From CAYTBN01 sp964542165 (GTDB lineage Bacteria; Myxococcota_A; UBA796; UBA9615; CAYRNR01), in assembly GCA_964542165.1 (NCBI GenBank), contig CAZITQ010000003.1, positions 1 to 64,000 on the forward strand: DNA of 64,000 bases, written 5' to 3'. The translations under genes and the position numbers were made by a program. Below, piece by piece: positions 34,580-43,672 of the stretch; position 1 is the first letter of the stretch, and each line of letters begins with the position of its first letter. The notes under the pieces are model-generated. The model saw only the letters and a list, made by a program, of their open reading frames with translations. It was not told the DNA's origin and ran no database searches.

Positions 34580-35973
34580 CAGATCTCCATCAGGGTGTCG
34601 AGCATGTGCTGGGTGGTCTGGAGCACCTTCGCCATGGCGTCGTAGGAGTCCTGGAAGCGGATCAGGTTGATCGCCTCCTCCTCCAGGCTCACGGCAGAGC
34701 GCTGTTGCCACGTCGCCTCGACGGCCACGGTCACCGCGGCCTGTAGCGAATAATTCGCCTCCACCGCGGCGGCATCCGCGCCGAAGTTGCTGATCCAGTT
34801 GGCTGCCTCCTCGGTGAACGTGCGGTTCCCGCTGCCCGCGAGGGTGGCCACCGCCAGGTCACCCAGGGCGATGGCGTTCGTTCCATCCCCGGGCACCTCC
34901 GAGGGATCCGTGGCCGCGGCGAGGGCGTCCGGATTGCCCTCCACGTCCGACGACAGGGTGATGGCCGCCGCGGCCCCCTCCACCGACGAGATGGGGGTGA
35001 ACAGGTTCAGTCCCGTGTTGCCGTCCAGGTCGTAGCCCGCCGCGTGGACGTCGTTGACCCCGGTGAGGATGTCGTAGGCCAGCTGGTCCAGCCCTGCCTC
35101 GAGCTCCGGGACGACCGTGTCCCGGACCTGCACGTGGGCTGCGATCTCACCGGCGCTGATCTGGTCCGTCAGATCGACGGACACGGTACCCACCGCCAGC
35201 GTGATCTTCTGGAGCCCCGAGTTGGCGTCCTCCTCGGTGGCCAGGGTGCGGGCGGTGGTGCCCTGCACGGCCGCGTGGCCCCCCAGGATCACCGTGAGCG
35301 ACCCGTCGGACTCCTCGGTCAGCGACACGTTCATCAGCGACGACAGTCCGTCCACCAGCCTGCCCCGCTCGTCTCGCACGTCCGACGCGTTCTGTCCTCC
35401 GGACTCCAGCGCCACGATCTGACCGTTGAGGGAGGCGATATCCGCGAGGATGCCGTTGGCCTGCGTCACCCCGGCCTCGATGGCCTGGTCCGAGGATTCG
35501 CTCAGGTCCGACAGGACGTCCGCCTGGCGGTTGAACTCGGACGCCAGCGCATCGACCGTGGCCAGCACCTGATTGCGGGTGTTGGTGTCGTAGGGCATCG
35601 CAGCCAGGGCGTCGAACTGGACGAAGAGGTTCGAGATCCTCGCGGACAGCGAGTTCTCGTCCACCGAGCCCATCAGCGACTGCAACACCTCGTACGCGGC
35701 GTTCATCTGCCCGGCGTACCCGGAGTTGCTGTGCTCCTCGAACAGGCGGCTCTCGGTGAATCGGTCGTAGGCCGAGGAGACCTCGGCCGCGGTGACCCCG
35801 CCGCCCAGGAGCAGTCCCGAGGACCAGTAGCTCCCCGCGGTCCGGTAGTCCACCGCCTGGCGGTGGTACCCGTCCGTTCCGGCGTTGGCGATGTTGTTGG
35901 CGGTCGTCTGGAGTCCGGCCTGTTGCGCCTGCAGGGCGCTGCCGGACAGGTTGAGGATGCTGAACAGGGACAC
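34579..35973 (-). CDS. flgK: Hook-filament junction protein FlgK
   Basis: The protein has 464 aa. It begins MSLFSILNLSGSALQAQQAG and contains TTANNIANAGTDGYHRQ, the standard FlgK/HAP1 signature, and ends with the conserved EEEAINLIRFQDSYDAMAKV helix. It sits at the hook tip as the first junction ring. It follows the flgN-like gene by 13 bases. Confidence 0.95.
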   Translation of the reverse strand: MSLFSILNLSGSALQAQQAGLQTTANNIANAGTDGYHRQAVDYRTAGSYWSSGLLLGGGVTAAEVSSAYDRFTESRLFEEHSNSGYAGQMNAAYEVLQSLMGSVDENSLSARISNLFVQFDALAAMPYDTNTRNQVLATVDALASEFNRQADVLSDLSESSDQAIEAGVTQANGILADIASLNGQIVALESGGQNASDVRDERGRLVDGLSSLMNVSLTEESDGSLTVILGGHAAVQGTTARTLATEEDANSGLQKITLAVGTVSVDLTDQISAGEIAAHVQVRDTVVPELEAGLDQLAYDILTGVNDVHAAGYDLDGNTGLNLFTPISSVEGAAAAITLSSDVEGNPDALAAATDPSEVPGDGTNAIALGDLAVATLAGSGNRTFTEEAANWISNFGADAAAVEANYSLQAAVTVAVEATWQQRSAVSLEEEAINLIRFQDSYDAMAKVLQTTQHMLDTLMEI

Positions 35974-35986
35974 GGCTACCTCCGGT

Positions 35987-36364
35987 TCACACCGAGGTGC
36001 GGATCAGACGCCCCACCGATCCATCGGCTGTGGCGCGTCCATCGGGCGCGTACCCGTCCGCTTCCTTGTGCCCCAGGCGCTGCTGGAGCTGGGAGGCGAA
36101 GTCGAGTACGTGGGCGGCGACGACGCGGTTTCGCAGGAGCTTCCTGCGCACGTCGCCGACCAGAGATCCGTCCATCCCGTCGCTTCCCGGCTCCGGCAGG
36201 GATCCGCCCAGTTCGTCGAGCAGTTCCTGCTGTTGTCGGGTGAGTTCGGCGACGCGGGGAAGGTCGAGACGCTGCAGGGGGCCGTGTGCCTCGTCCAGCA
36301 GGCTGGACAGTCGGCGCAACACCCCTTCGGCAGCTCGGGGATCTGGGCAGTGGCGTTCCGTCAT
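35987..36364 (-). CDS. flgN: FlgN-like export chaperone
   Basis: The protein has 125 aa, helical and charged (LRRLSSLLDEAHGPLQRL, ELTRQQQELLDEL). Sequence similarity to FlgN is weak, but length, helical make-up and position between flgM and flgK fit the chaperone for FlgK and FlgL. Confidence 0.7.
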   Translation of the reverse strand: MTERHCPDPRAAEGVLRRLSSLLDEAHGPLQRLDLPRVAELTRQQQELLDELGGSLPEPGSDGMDGSLVGDVRRKLLRNRVVAAHVLDFASQLQQRLGHKEADGYAPDGRATADGSVGRLIRTSV

Positions 36365-36370
36365 CTCCGG

Positions 36371-36700
36371 TTATCCACCGGAGTCGTTCGGCCATCCCAG
36401 GTCCTGGAGGATGCGTGCCGCCAGCAGGTCGAAATCGGTATCGAGTTCGCCCCGCGCCAGCTCCGCCTTCACCTCCGCGACCAGACCCTCTCGGATCTCC
36501 GGAGCCTCCCGGGCCGCCAGGGCGATGCGTCCCACCTCCTCCAGATCTTCGGAGAGGGTGAGCTTGGCTCCCGTGGCCTTGTCCTCTGCGCCCGCGCTTA
36601 CGGGACGAATGGACTCGGTGGGGGCTGCATCCTTGGCCTTGTCGACCGGGGTGTTCGCGCCGGTGGTGACTTTCGCGATGTCGTTATTCGTAACTTTCAT
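36371..36700 (-). CDS. flgM: Anti-sigma-28 factor FlgM
   Basis: The protein has 109 aa. The N-terminus (MKVTNNDIAKV) and the C-terminal helices (KLTLSEDLEEVGRIALAA, REGLVAEVKAELARG, ARILQDL) match FlgM. It holds FliA inactive until it is exported through the completed hook. It is preceded by a sigma-28-like promoter, giving the usual autoregulation, and heads the flgM-N-K-L unit. Confidence 0.88.
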   Translation of the reverse strand: MKVTNNDIAKVTTGANTPVDKAKDAAPTESIRPVSAGAEDKATGAKLTLSEDLEEVGRIALAAREAPEIREGLVAEVKAELARGELDTDFDLLAARILQDLGWPNDSGG

Positions 36701-36820
36701 CTGGCTCTCCCGAGGTGGGGACGTCTTCCATGTCGTCCCGGTTCCTCAGCTAGCCGAACCCGGCGCGAGCCCTCATGGCTCGTGGCCTCCTCCGAGGCCG
36801 TGTTCCTCTTCTGAGTGTAT

Positions 36821-36847
36821 TCATCGGACACCCTCCAGGCGACTTTA
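36821..36847 (-). promoter_or_regulatory. Sigma-28-like promoter of flgM-flgN-flgK-flgL
   Basis: Minus strand TAAA (36847-36844), 15 bases, TCCGATGA (36828-36821), close to the FliA consensus with CCGAT kept. It lies 120 bases before the flgM ATG in a 172-base intergenic region. Confidence 0.65.
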
Positions 36848-36872
36848 GAGTTTTTTTCGTTCTGCGCACCCA

Positions 36873-37610
36873 TCAGTCACGCTCCAACAGTGGCCTGGGA
36901 TCGACGGCATCGCCGTCCCGGCGCACCTCCAGGTGCAGGTGGGGACCCGTGGAACGCCCGGTGGATCCCACCGAGCCCAGGGCCCGATCGATGCCGATCC
37001 GGTCGCCCACCTCCACGTCGACCTCGGACAGGTGAGCGTATCGGCTCTGCACCCCGCTGCCGTGATCGACGTACACCACGTTTCCGTACCCACCGCGCTC
37101 GCCGGCGAACACCACCGTCCCGGGGCGCAGGGCGTGGACCGGGGTGCCCGTGGGCGCGCTCAGGTCCAATCCCTTGTGGAAGCGCTGCTCGTGGGTGAAG
37201 GGATCCGACCGCCAGCCGAATCCGCTGCCCATGGCCTCGCCCCCCATGTCGGGCAGGGGCCAGGCGAACCGCCCGGGCACCGACGCCACCGGCCCGTAGG
37301 CCTGGGTCGCGGCAGCCCCGGTGAGCGACCGGACCACCGCGTCGGCGAGACCGATGCCGCCACCCTCGGCCACCTTCTCGATGATGGCCTGGTGGAACAT
37401 GCCCTTCGCCACGTCCGATCCCACTCCGCCGTCCAGCAATCCGCTGCTCTGCTGCAGGGGCTTCATGATCTCGCCCAGGACCATCGCCTCGAACTGCTGC
37501 GCCGCCTTGCGAAGGGCGCCGGGGTCGTTCCCCAGGGCGCGCATCCGCTCGATCGCCTGCTCGGGATCGGGCTGGGGCGCGGCCTGCTGGGCGGTGATCG
37601 GGGCCTTCAT
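36873..37610 (-). CDS. flgJ: FlgJ-type rod protein fused to an M23 peptidase domain
   Basis: The protein has 245 aa. Residues ~25-95 are the FlgJ rod-binding domain (LRKAAQQFEAMVLGEIMKPL, VAKGMFHQAIIEK). Residues ~115-240 are an M23/LytM metallopeptidase domain with intact zinc ligands: HKGLDLSAPTG, YAHLSEVDVEVGD and GPHLHLEV. In enterics the second domain is a glucosaminidase. Here peptidoglycan peptide cross-links would be cut instead to let the rod pass. Its ATG overlaps the flgI TGA. Confidence 0.9.
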   Translation of the reverse strand: MKAPITAQQAAPQPDPEQAIERMRALGNDPGALRKAAQQFEAMVLGEIMKPLQQSSGLLDGGVGSDVAKGMFHQAIIEKVAEGGGIGLADAVVRSLTGAAATQAYGPVASVPGRFAWPLPDMGGEAMGSGFGWRSDPFTHEQRFHKGLDLSAPTGTPVHALRPGTVVFAGERGGYGNVVYVDHGSGVQSRYAHLSEVDVEVGDRIGIDRALGSVGSTGRSTGPHLHLEVRRDGDAVDPRPLLERD

Positions 37611-38707
37611 CAGAGGATCTCCAGCTCCGCGTCCAGGGCGCCGGCCGCCTTCATGTCCTTGAAGATCGCCACCATGTCCTCGGGGCTGACGCCCATCTCG
37701 TTGAGGGCGGTCACCAGCTCCGAGAGGCTGACGCCTTCCACCACGCCCATGGGTCGGTAGTCCTCCCGGACCTCGATGTCGGACTCCTCGAGGCGCTCGG
37801 TCCGTCCCACGTTGGAGAAGGCGGCAGGCTGACTGGCGGCGACCTGGGTATCCACCCGGACCATCAACCCGCCCTTGGCGATGGCGACCTTGGCCACCCG
37901 GACCTCCTCGCCGACGATGACCGTCCCGGTCCGCTGGTCCACCACGACCTTGGCCTCGCGGTAGACCTGGATCGGGATCTGCTTGAGATCCGCGTAGAGC
38001 TCCGGCACCCGCCCCAGGTCCGGCTCGGGCACCTGGACCACGATCGTGCGACCGTTGATGGCGTGGGCGAAGTCCCCGTACAGGTATCGATTGATCCCGC
38101 GCGCGGCGTTGGTGGCGGTGACCACCTCGTTGCGGTGCATGTTGATGGTGAACGCCTGGAACTTGTTGAGATTCACCGAGGCGTCCCGGACCACCGTGCC
38201 GCCGTTGGGCACCGCGCCCGCGGCCACATGCCCGATCTGGACCGACGAACCCCGGGAGGCGGCCGACACCCCACCCACGATGACCGTGCCCTGGGCGATG
38301 GCGTACGTCTGGTCGTTGGCCGCCACCAGGGACGTGGCCACCAGCTGGCCACCCCGCAGGCTGGAGGCATCCATCATCGACGAGACGGTGACGTCGAACT
38401 CGAGGCCGTCCTCGGCGTTGGCGGGCAGCTCGGCGGTGACGGCCACCACGGCCACGTTCTTGGACTTGATCGCGCGCGAGTCGACGACGATCTCCGCCTT
38501 GTCCACCATCGACTGCAACATCTGCTGGGTCAGCCCCGAGCTGGAGCTGTCGCCCGTTCCCGCCAGGCCGATGACGAGCCCCACGCCGAACAGGGTGTTC
38601 TCCCGCTCCGCCTGGAAGTCGGAGATGTCACCGAGACGGGCCGCCCGGGAGGCGGGGGCGATGGCCAGGGTGACGGCCAGCGACGCGATGCACAGGTGAT
38701 GCCGCAT
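37610..38707 (-). CDS. flgI: Flagellar P-ring protein FlgI
   Basis: The protein has 365 aa, the usual length, with a signal peptide (SLAVTLAIAPASRAARL). Typical stretches are LFGVGLVIGLAGTGDS, SKNVAVVAVTAELP, INRYLYGDFA and the C-terminal VSLSELVTALNEMGVSPEDM. It forms the periplasmic bushing in peptidoglycan. The ATG at 38707 was chosen for the signal peptide; a longer in-frame extension overlaps flgH. Confidence 0.96.
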   Translation of the reverse strand: MRHHLCIASLAVTLAIAPASRAARLGDISDFQAERENTLFGVGLVIGLAGTGDSSSSGLTQQMLQSMVDKAEIVVDSRAIKSKNVAVVAVTAELPANAEDGLEFDVTVSSMMDASSLRGGQLVATSLVAANDQTYAIAQGTVIVGGVSAASRGSSVQIGHVAAGAVPNGGTVVRDASVNLNKFQAFTINMHRNEVVTATNAARGINRYLYGDFAHAINGRTIVVQVPEPDLGRVPELYADLKQIPIQVYREAKVVVDQRTGTVIVGEEVRVAKVAIAKGGLMVRVDTQVAASQPAAFSNVGRTERLEESDIEVREDYRPMGVVEGVSLSELVTALNEMGVSPEDMVAIFKDMKAAGALDAELEIL

Positions 38708-38721
38708 GCCTCTCCTCCTCC

Positions 38722-39453
38722 CTACAGGGGTGCGACCCGGTCCAGCGCTCGCTGGAGCCAGGGAACGATCTGCTTGTCGCCGACCACCCCCTGGCCCACC
38801 AGGGCGATGTGGGGTTCGGCGAGGCGCCAGGACCAGACCATGTCCTCGGCCTGCACGTGCCGGGGATCCACGTAGCCGTGCAGCCGCAGGATCTGGACCT
38901 CGTTGTTGATCATGATGTGGCGACCGCCCTCGACCTCCAGCAGGCCGTTGTCCAGGACGTCGACGACCATCACGGTGAGGGTTCCGTCGAAGATGCCCTT
39001 GCGCGAGGTCCCGGCGGCGGCATCGCTGCCGGTGTCGCTGCCGCCCTCGATGCCGAAGCCCGGCGAGACGCCCGCGGCCGCGGCCTCGCTGGCCCAGTTC
39101 GGGTTGGACGCGGCGAGCTCTCCGATCAGCCCCACCATCGCTCCGACGTGGGCCTTGGAGGAGGTCGTGCGCGCCACGTTGGTCTTGGCCTCCTCGGACG
39201 CCGTGGTCTCCTCGTCGATCATCACGGTGAGGGTCTGGCAGGCCTTGTAGGACCGGGAACGGTTGGTCAGCCGGGTGATGTTGGAGTTCGGCACGTAGAG
39301 CGCCCCGTTGTCGTCCGGTCCGCCGGAATCCGCGGATTCGGTGCAGGACGGTAGCCACCGGCCCCCGTCCGCCAGGGTCATGTTGCCGTACTTGCACCCC
39401 GCGAGGGTCAGGCCCAGCAAGGTCAGACTCGACAGCACCGCCACCGTTCTCAT
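38722..39453 (-). CDS. flgH: Flagellar L-ring lipoprotein FlgH
   Basis: The protein has 243 aa with a lipobox (TLAGC, Cys20). LTVMIDEETTASEEA, GTLTVMVVDVLDNGLLEVEG and the near-terminal LRLHGYVDPRHV are FlgH hallmarks. It forms the outer-membrane ring. The ATG overlaps the flgA stop (ATGA). Confidence 0.94.
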   Translation of the reverse strand: MRTVAVLSSLTLLGLTLAGCKYGNMTLADGGRWLPSCTESADSGGPDDNGALYVPNSNITRLTNRSRSYKACQTLTVMIDEETTASEEAKTNVARTTSSKAHVGAMVGLIGELAASNPNWASEAAAAGVSPGFGIEGGSDTGSDAAAGTSRKGIFDGTLTVMVVDVLDNGLLEVEGGRHIMINNEVQILRLHGYVDPRHVQAEDMVWSWRLAEPHIALVGQGVVGDKQIVPWLQRALDRVAPL

Positions 39454-40211
39454 CGCTCGCCTCCCTGGAATCCGTGGAGCTCCGCCACCGGCGCCCCCGG
39501 AAGCTCGACGACCACATAGCCGCCGGACTGCAGCTCCCCGCTGATCACCTTCTGGGTCCGGCCGCAGCGGGCGCGCACGTAGTCGCCCAGATACCCGTCC
39601 TCCAGCATCTCGCCGGTGCAGGACACGGTGAGCACGCCGTTGGACATCACGATCCGCGCCATCGCCCCGCGCTTTCGATCCGGAATTCGGTGCAACATGG
39701 AGAGGCAGAGCACCGAGCCGACGGACAGGGACCGGGCCGCCTCGACCCGGTCCAGGGTCTCGTCCCGCAGCACGGTGTCCGACGGCAGCGAGTCCAGGTC
39801 CCGCAGGTCCGCGGTGAGCACGCCCGCGTCCACCCGCTCGCCCCGGCGGACCGGCACGGCCACGGTCCAGACCGCCACCTGGCCGCAGACCCGGAAGCTG
39901 ATGTTGCGGGTCTGGACCGCCCGACTGCCCACGACCACGTCCATCACCAGCGTGGAACGCCCGATGAAGTCCTCGTTGGCCCGGGGCCGGAACCGCAGCT
40001 CGGCCTCCCCATCCACCGGGATCTCGTCGGTGAGGCTCAGGTCCTCGACGCTGACCTCGACCACGCTGGCCGGGAGTCGATCGCGCACGAACTGCTGCAG
40101 CTCGGTGCGCACGTCCTCGGGCGTCACGGTGACCGCCGAAGCCGGCGAAGCGGCTCCGGTGGCGACGAGCGCCAGGAGGACGAGGGAGAGCAACGGGCTT
40201 CGGGCGTTCAT
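39450..40211 (-). CDS. flgA: P-ring assembly chaperone FlgA
   Basis: The protein has 253 aa with a signal peptide (VATGAASPASA). The C-terminal SAF-like and FlgA region shows VPVRRGERVDAGVLTADLRDL and ARIVMSNGVLTVSC. It assists FlgI assembly in the periplasm. It starts 4 bases after flgG and overlaps flgH. Confidence 0.88.
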   Translation of the reverse strand: MNARSPLLSLVLLALVATGAASPASAVTVTPEDVRTELQQFVRDRLPASVVEVSVEDLSLTDEIPVDGEAELRFRPRANEDFIGRSTLVMDVVVGSRAVQTRNISFRVCGQVAVWTVAVPVRRGERVDAGVLTADLRDLDSLPSDTVLRDETLDRVEAARSLSVGSVLCLSMLHRIPDRKRGAMARIVMSNGVLTVSCTGEMLEDGYLGDYVRARCGRTQKVISGELQSGGYVVVELPGAPVAELHGFQGGER

Positions 40212-40215
40212 CGAT

Positions 40216-40998
40216 TCACCGCTTGATCTGGTTGGTGGTCTGCAGCACCTCGTCGCTGGCCTCGATCACCTTGCTGACCAGTTCGTAGGAGCGCTGGGCG
40301 CGGATCAGGTTGACCAGCTCCTCGGCCACGTCCACGTTGGAGCTCTCCAACGCCCCCTGCAGGATGCCGCCCAGGCCGGGGTCGCCGGGGATCCCGGACA
40401 GGGCGTCCCCGCTGGCCTCGGTGGCCCGGAACAGGTTGCGGCCCTCGGCCAGCATGCCGGCGGGGTTGGAGAAGTTGGCGACCAGGATCTGTCCCAGCTG
40501 GGTCTCCGACTCCTCGCCGTCCACCTTGGCCGTCACCGTGCCGTCCTGGCCCACCGTGATCATGGCCCCCTCGGGGATGGTGATGCCGGGACTGAGCATG
40601 GCCCCGTCGATGGTGACCAGGTTGCCCTCGGAGTCGAGACGGAACGAGCCGTCCCGGGTGTAGGCCTCGCTGCCGTCCGCCATCTGGACGACGAAGAAGC
40701 CCGGGCCGTCGATCATCAGGTCCGTGGCGTTGCCCGTCACCTCCGCCCCGCCCTGTTCGAAGGAGCGGCGCAGGGACGACAGCTGGACGCCGTGGCCCAC
40801 CTGGACCCCCGTGGTGTCCTGGTTGCCGTCCGAGGTCTCGGTGCCGGGGTTCTGCAGCTGCTGGTAGTACAGGTCCTGGAAGCTCTCCCGGACCTTCTTG
40901 AACCCGGTGGTGCCCACGTTCGCCAGGTTGTTGGCGATGTTGTCCATCTTCACCTGCTGTGCGGACATCCCGCTGGCAGCGCTGTAGAGGGCTCGCAT
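40216..40998 (-). CDS. flgG: Distal rod protein FlgG
   Basis: The protein has 260 aa. It starts MRALYSAASGMSAQQVKMDN and has NIANNLANVGTTGFKK, and ends with the conserved VDVAEELVNLIRAQRSYELV helix. It forms the distal rod. The gene follows flgF by 12 bases. Confidence 0.96.
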   Translation of the reverse strand: MRALYSAASGMSAQQVKMDNIANNLANVGTTGFKKVRESFQDLYYQQLQNPGTETSDGNQDTTGVQVGHGVQLSSLRRSFEQGGAEVTGNATDLMIDGPGFFVVQMADGSEAYTRDGSFRLDSEGNLVTIDGAMLSPGITIPEGAMITVGQDGTVTAKVDGEESETQLGQILVANFSNPAGMLAEGRNLFRATEASGDALSGIPGDPGLGGILQGALESSNVDVAEELVNLIRAQRSYELVSKVIEASDEVLQTTNQIKR

Positions 40999-41010
40999 GT
41001 GTCGTCCTTC

Positions 41011-41763
41011 CTAACTCGCGGTCGCCTTGCCAACTCGGTTGTTGAGCTGCCCCTCGGTCTCGTCCACGCTCTCCAGGGCCTGGCTGTAGGCCTGGTAGAA
41101 GCGGCTGAGGCGGATGAGCTCTACCAGCTCCCGCATCGGATCCACGTTGGATTGCTCCAGGGCGCCCTGGACCACCCGGGTCTCCTCGCCGGCCTGGGTC
41201 GACGCCGCACCGCCGGCCGAGAAGAGGTTCGATCCCTCCCGGCTCAGCACCTGCGGGTCGGCGAAGGTGGCGATCTGGAGCTTCGCCATGGCCCCGCTCT
41301 CCTGGGTCAGCGTGCCGTCCTCGGCGATCTGGAACGCTCCGGCTCCGATGGCGATGGTGCCGCCACCCTCGTCCAGCACGTGCCCCCCGGACTGGTGGAC
41401 CAGCAGGCCCTCGTCGCTCACCGCCAGGGTGCCGTCCCGGGTGTACAGGGTCTCTCCCCCCTCGACCTGGACGGCCAGAAACCCGGTACCGCGCAGGGCC
41501 ACGTGGGCGGGATCGCCGGTGGTGACCACCGCCCCGGCGCTCATGTCGTGGCCGATCCCGTCCAGGGAGAGGTAGGTCTGGGCCAGGGACAGGGCGGCCT
41601 CGTTGTCCTCGCTGCCGGCGTCGTCCGGCGACACGGATCGGAACAGGGCCACCTGGGCCTTGAATCCCGGGGTGTCGGCATTGGCCAGGTTGTTGGCCAC
41701 CACGTCCAGGCCCTCGAAGGACCGGGTCCCGGCGGCCAGGGAGGTGTAGATGGCGTGGCTCAC
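41011..41763 (-). CDS. flgF: Proximal rod protein FlgF
   Basis: The protein has 250 aa. MSHAIYTSLAAGTRSFEGLD and NNLANADTPGFK are followed by the rod-family C-terminal helix (NVDPMRELVELIRLSRFYQA). It resembles FlgG but is more divergent, as expected for FlgF. The ATG overlaps the fliA stop (ATGA), an unusual direct coupling of a rod gene to the sigma-factor gene. Confidence 0.9.
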   Translation of the reverse strand: MSHAIYTSLAAGTRSFEGLDVVANNLANADTPGFKAQVALFRSVSPDDAGSEDNEAALSLAQTYLSLDGIGHDMSAGAVVTTGDPAHVALRGTGFLAVQVEGGETLYTRDGTLAVSDEGLLVHQSGGHVLDEGGGTIAIGAGAFQIAEDGTLTQESGAMAKLQIATFADPQVLSREGSNLFSAGGAASTQAGEETRVVQGALEQSNVDPMRELVELIRLSRFYQAYSQALESVDETEGQLNNRVGKATAS

Positions 41764-42620
41764 GCGGTCCTCCTCGGTTGACTCCCGCTCGCAGATCGTC
41801 GGCCCCGCTGGGCGCTCGGACGCCCCCGCCGCGGCTTGGCCCGCCCGCGCTTGGGCGCTTCACCGGTCATGTGGGAGCGCAGTCGCAGGCAGGCTTCGGT
41901 GTGGATCTGGGACACCCGGGACTCGGTCACGCCGAGCACCGCGCCGATCTCCTTCAGGGTCAGGTCCTTCATGTAGTACAGGATGAGGACCGTCCGCTGC
42001 CGCTCGGTCAGGTGCTCCTGGATCGCCTTGCCCATGCTGGACAGGGTCTCCTTGAGAGCCACCTGCTCCTCCACGGTCGAGGAGTCGGGGTCGCCCAGCA
42101 TCTCCGCCAGGGGCCGGGACTCCTCGGATCGCTTGTTCTCGTAGGAGACCAGCAGCACGTTTCGGCTGTCGTCGACCATCTTCCAGTACTGGTCCATGCC
42201 GACGCCCATGTCCTCGGCCACCTCCTCGGGCTTGGGGGTGCGGCCGAGCTGGCGCTCCAGGGACGAGATCACCACCTCGATCTGGTTGGCGGTCGCCCGC
42301 GCCTGGCGGGAGATGGGGTCCAGGCGGCGCAGCACGTCCAGCATCGCGCCGCGGATCCGGAAGTCGGCGAACGTGGAGAATTGGACGTGCCGGTTGGGGT
42401 CGTAGCGATTCATGGCGTCCAGCAGTCCGAGGGCACCCGAGTTGATCAGGTCCTCGAGCTCCAACGCCGCGTCGTCCGGGATTCGCGCCTTGAGCCGCCG
42501 GGCCATCGCGGCCACCCGCGGGGAGAATTTCTGCACGACCTCGTCCCGGGTCATCCCGTCGATCTGGGTCGCATCGCGGTAGGCCGCCGGGCCGTAGTTC
42601 ATCGCGGGCGTACGCGTCAT
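41760..42620 (-). CDS. fliA: Flagellar sigma factor FliA (sigma-28)
   Basis: The protein has 286 aa. Region 2 shows ELEDLINSGALGLLDAMNRY and FSTFADFRIRGAMLDVLR; region 4 shows LTERQRTVLILYYMKDLT and GVTESRVSQIHTEA. Beyond region 4 is a basic tail of about 35 residues rich in Arg, longer than in typical FliA. It would recognise the sigma-28 promoters before both flagellins, flgM and the HD-GYP gene. It overlaps the flhF-like gene and flgF by 4 bases each. Confidence 0.95.
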   Translation of the reverse strand: MTRTPAMNYGPAAYRDATQIDGMTRDEVVQKFSPRVAAMARRLKARIPDDAALELEDLINSGALGLLDAMNRYDPNRHVQFSTFADFRIRGAMLDVLRRLDPISRQARATANQIEVVISSLERQLGRTPKPEEVAEDMGVGMDQYWKMVDDSRNVLLVSYENKRSEESRPLAEMLGDPDSSTVEEQVALKETLSSMGKAIQEHLTERQRTVLILYYMKDLTLKEIGAVLGVTESRVSQIHTEACLRLRSHMTGEAPKRGRAKPRRGRPSAQRGRRSASGSQPRRTA

Positions 42621-43669
42621 CGGACCGCACCCTCTCCGGTATTGGCCAGCAGCGACTCACCCGTCTCCGTAGGGGGCTCGTCCTCGCATCCCGACAGTCG
42701 CTCCACGAGTTCGGACCACCTCGCCAGTTCGATGCGGGGGATGTCGTTGGGCTCCTTGCCCTGAATCCCCAGCGGTCCGTTCGTGCCCAGGGCCAGGCCG
42801 ACCACCGACCCCAGCTGCGTGTCGTCGTCCACTCCGGTCATCAACCAGCCGGTGTGGGTCTGCTTCGCGCACGCGCTCAGCAGGCCCACCGACTCCGATA
42901 TGGGTCCCATCGCATCCACCACCGGTACCAGCGTCATCTCCGGGAACAGCCGCCACCACGACGACAGCCCCAGCCGTGGCTCGCCCAGGCACGGCGGCGG
43001 CAGATCGATCACCACCAGTCGCACGTCCGGGAGCCGGGAAACCGCGAGCGCGGCTTCGTCCGCGCTCTCGTAGCCGAAGACCTCGACCCCGTCGCCCGGC
43101 ATCACCGGCGCCTGCGCCGTGAGCAGGGCGACCCGCTCGGGGATGATCTCGCTGGCCATCCGGCACAGCCCGCCGGCCACCGTGGACCGACCTGTGAAGG
43201 GGTGCCCCACGACTCCCAGGATCTGGAGCTGGGACAGGTCCAGCGCCGGACTACACGGCGCCTTGTTGTCGAGAATGCGCTGCACGCTCTCCCAGGGCAT
43301 GGCGTCCAGGGCGTCGTCCTGGTCCCAGGCCTGCCGGACCAGCAGGGTGGCCTGGTCTTCCCGCACGCCGGTCTGGCACAGGGTGCGCCACACTCGCTCG
43401 TAGCGCGTCGGCCAGCGCTCGGCGCCGCGGTTCGCCGGCTCCCGGGCCTCGGTCTTCTTCTCCAGAGGCCGCAGGAAGTCCACCAGGCTGGGGATGCCCA
43501 CCTTGTCCATGGCCGAGACCACCAGCTCCGTTCGGGTCACGCCCTGCTCGTCGCGCACCGACCGCACGTCGACGATGACGATGTCCTCGCCCAGCTCGCG
43601 GAACGCGCGGCGGGCGGCGTCGCTGAGGGAGCGGCCGTGGAAGCGGAAAGTCTTCTTGCCCGGTGTCAT
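42617..43669 (-). CDS. flhF: FlhF-like SRP-type protein with degenerate P-loop
   Basis: The protein has 350 aa. The N-terminus (KTFRFHGRSLSDAARRAFREL and DIVIVDVRSV) and position between flhA and fliA match FlhF, the GTPase that places polar flagella. The P-loop reads GHPFTGRST (155-163), with Arg161 where the catalytic Lys should be. The Walker-B-like strand is VVIDLPPP, without the usual DTAGR. GTP binding is therefore doubtful. No flhG gene follows. It may be a placement factor that works without nucleotide. Confidence 0.78.
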   Translation of the reverse strand: MTPGKKTFRFHGRSLSDAARRAFRELGEDIVIVDVRSVRDEQGVTRTELVVSAMDKVGIPSLVDFLRPLEKKTEAREPANRGAERWPTRYERVWRTLCQTGVREDQATLLVRQAWDQDDALDAMPWESVQRILDNKAPCSPALDLSQLQILGVVGHPFTGRSTVAGGLCRMASEIIPERVALLTAQAPVMPGDGVEVFGYESADEAALAVSRLPDVRLVVIDLPPPCLGEPRLGLSSWWRLFPEMTLVPVVDAMGPISESVGLLSACAKQTHTGWLMTGVDDDTQLGSVVGLALGTNGPLGIQGKEPNDIPRIELARWSELVERLSGCEDEPPTETGESLLANTGEGAVR

Positions 43670-43672
43670 CCG

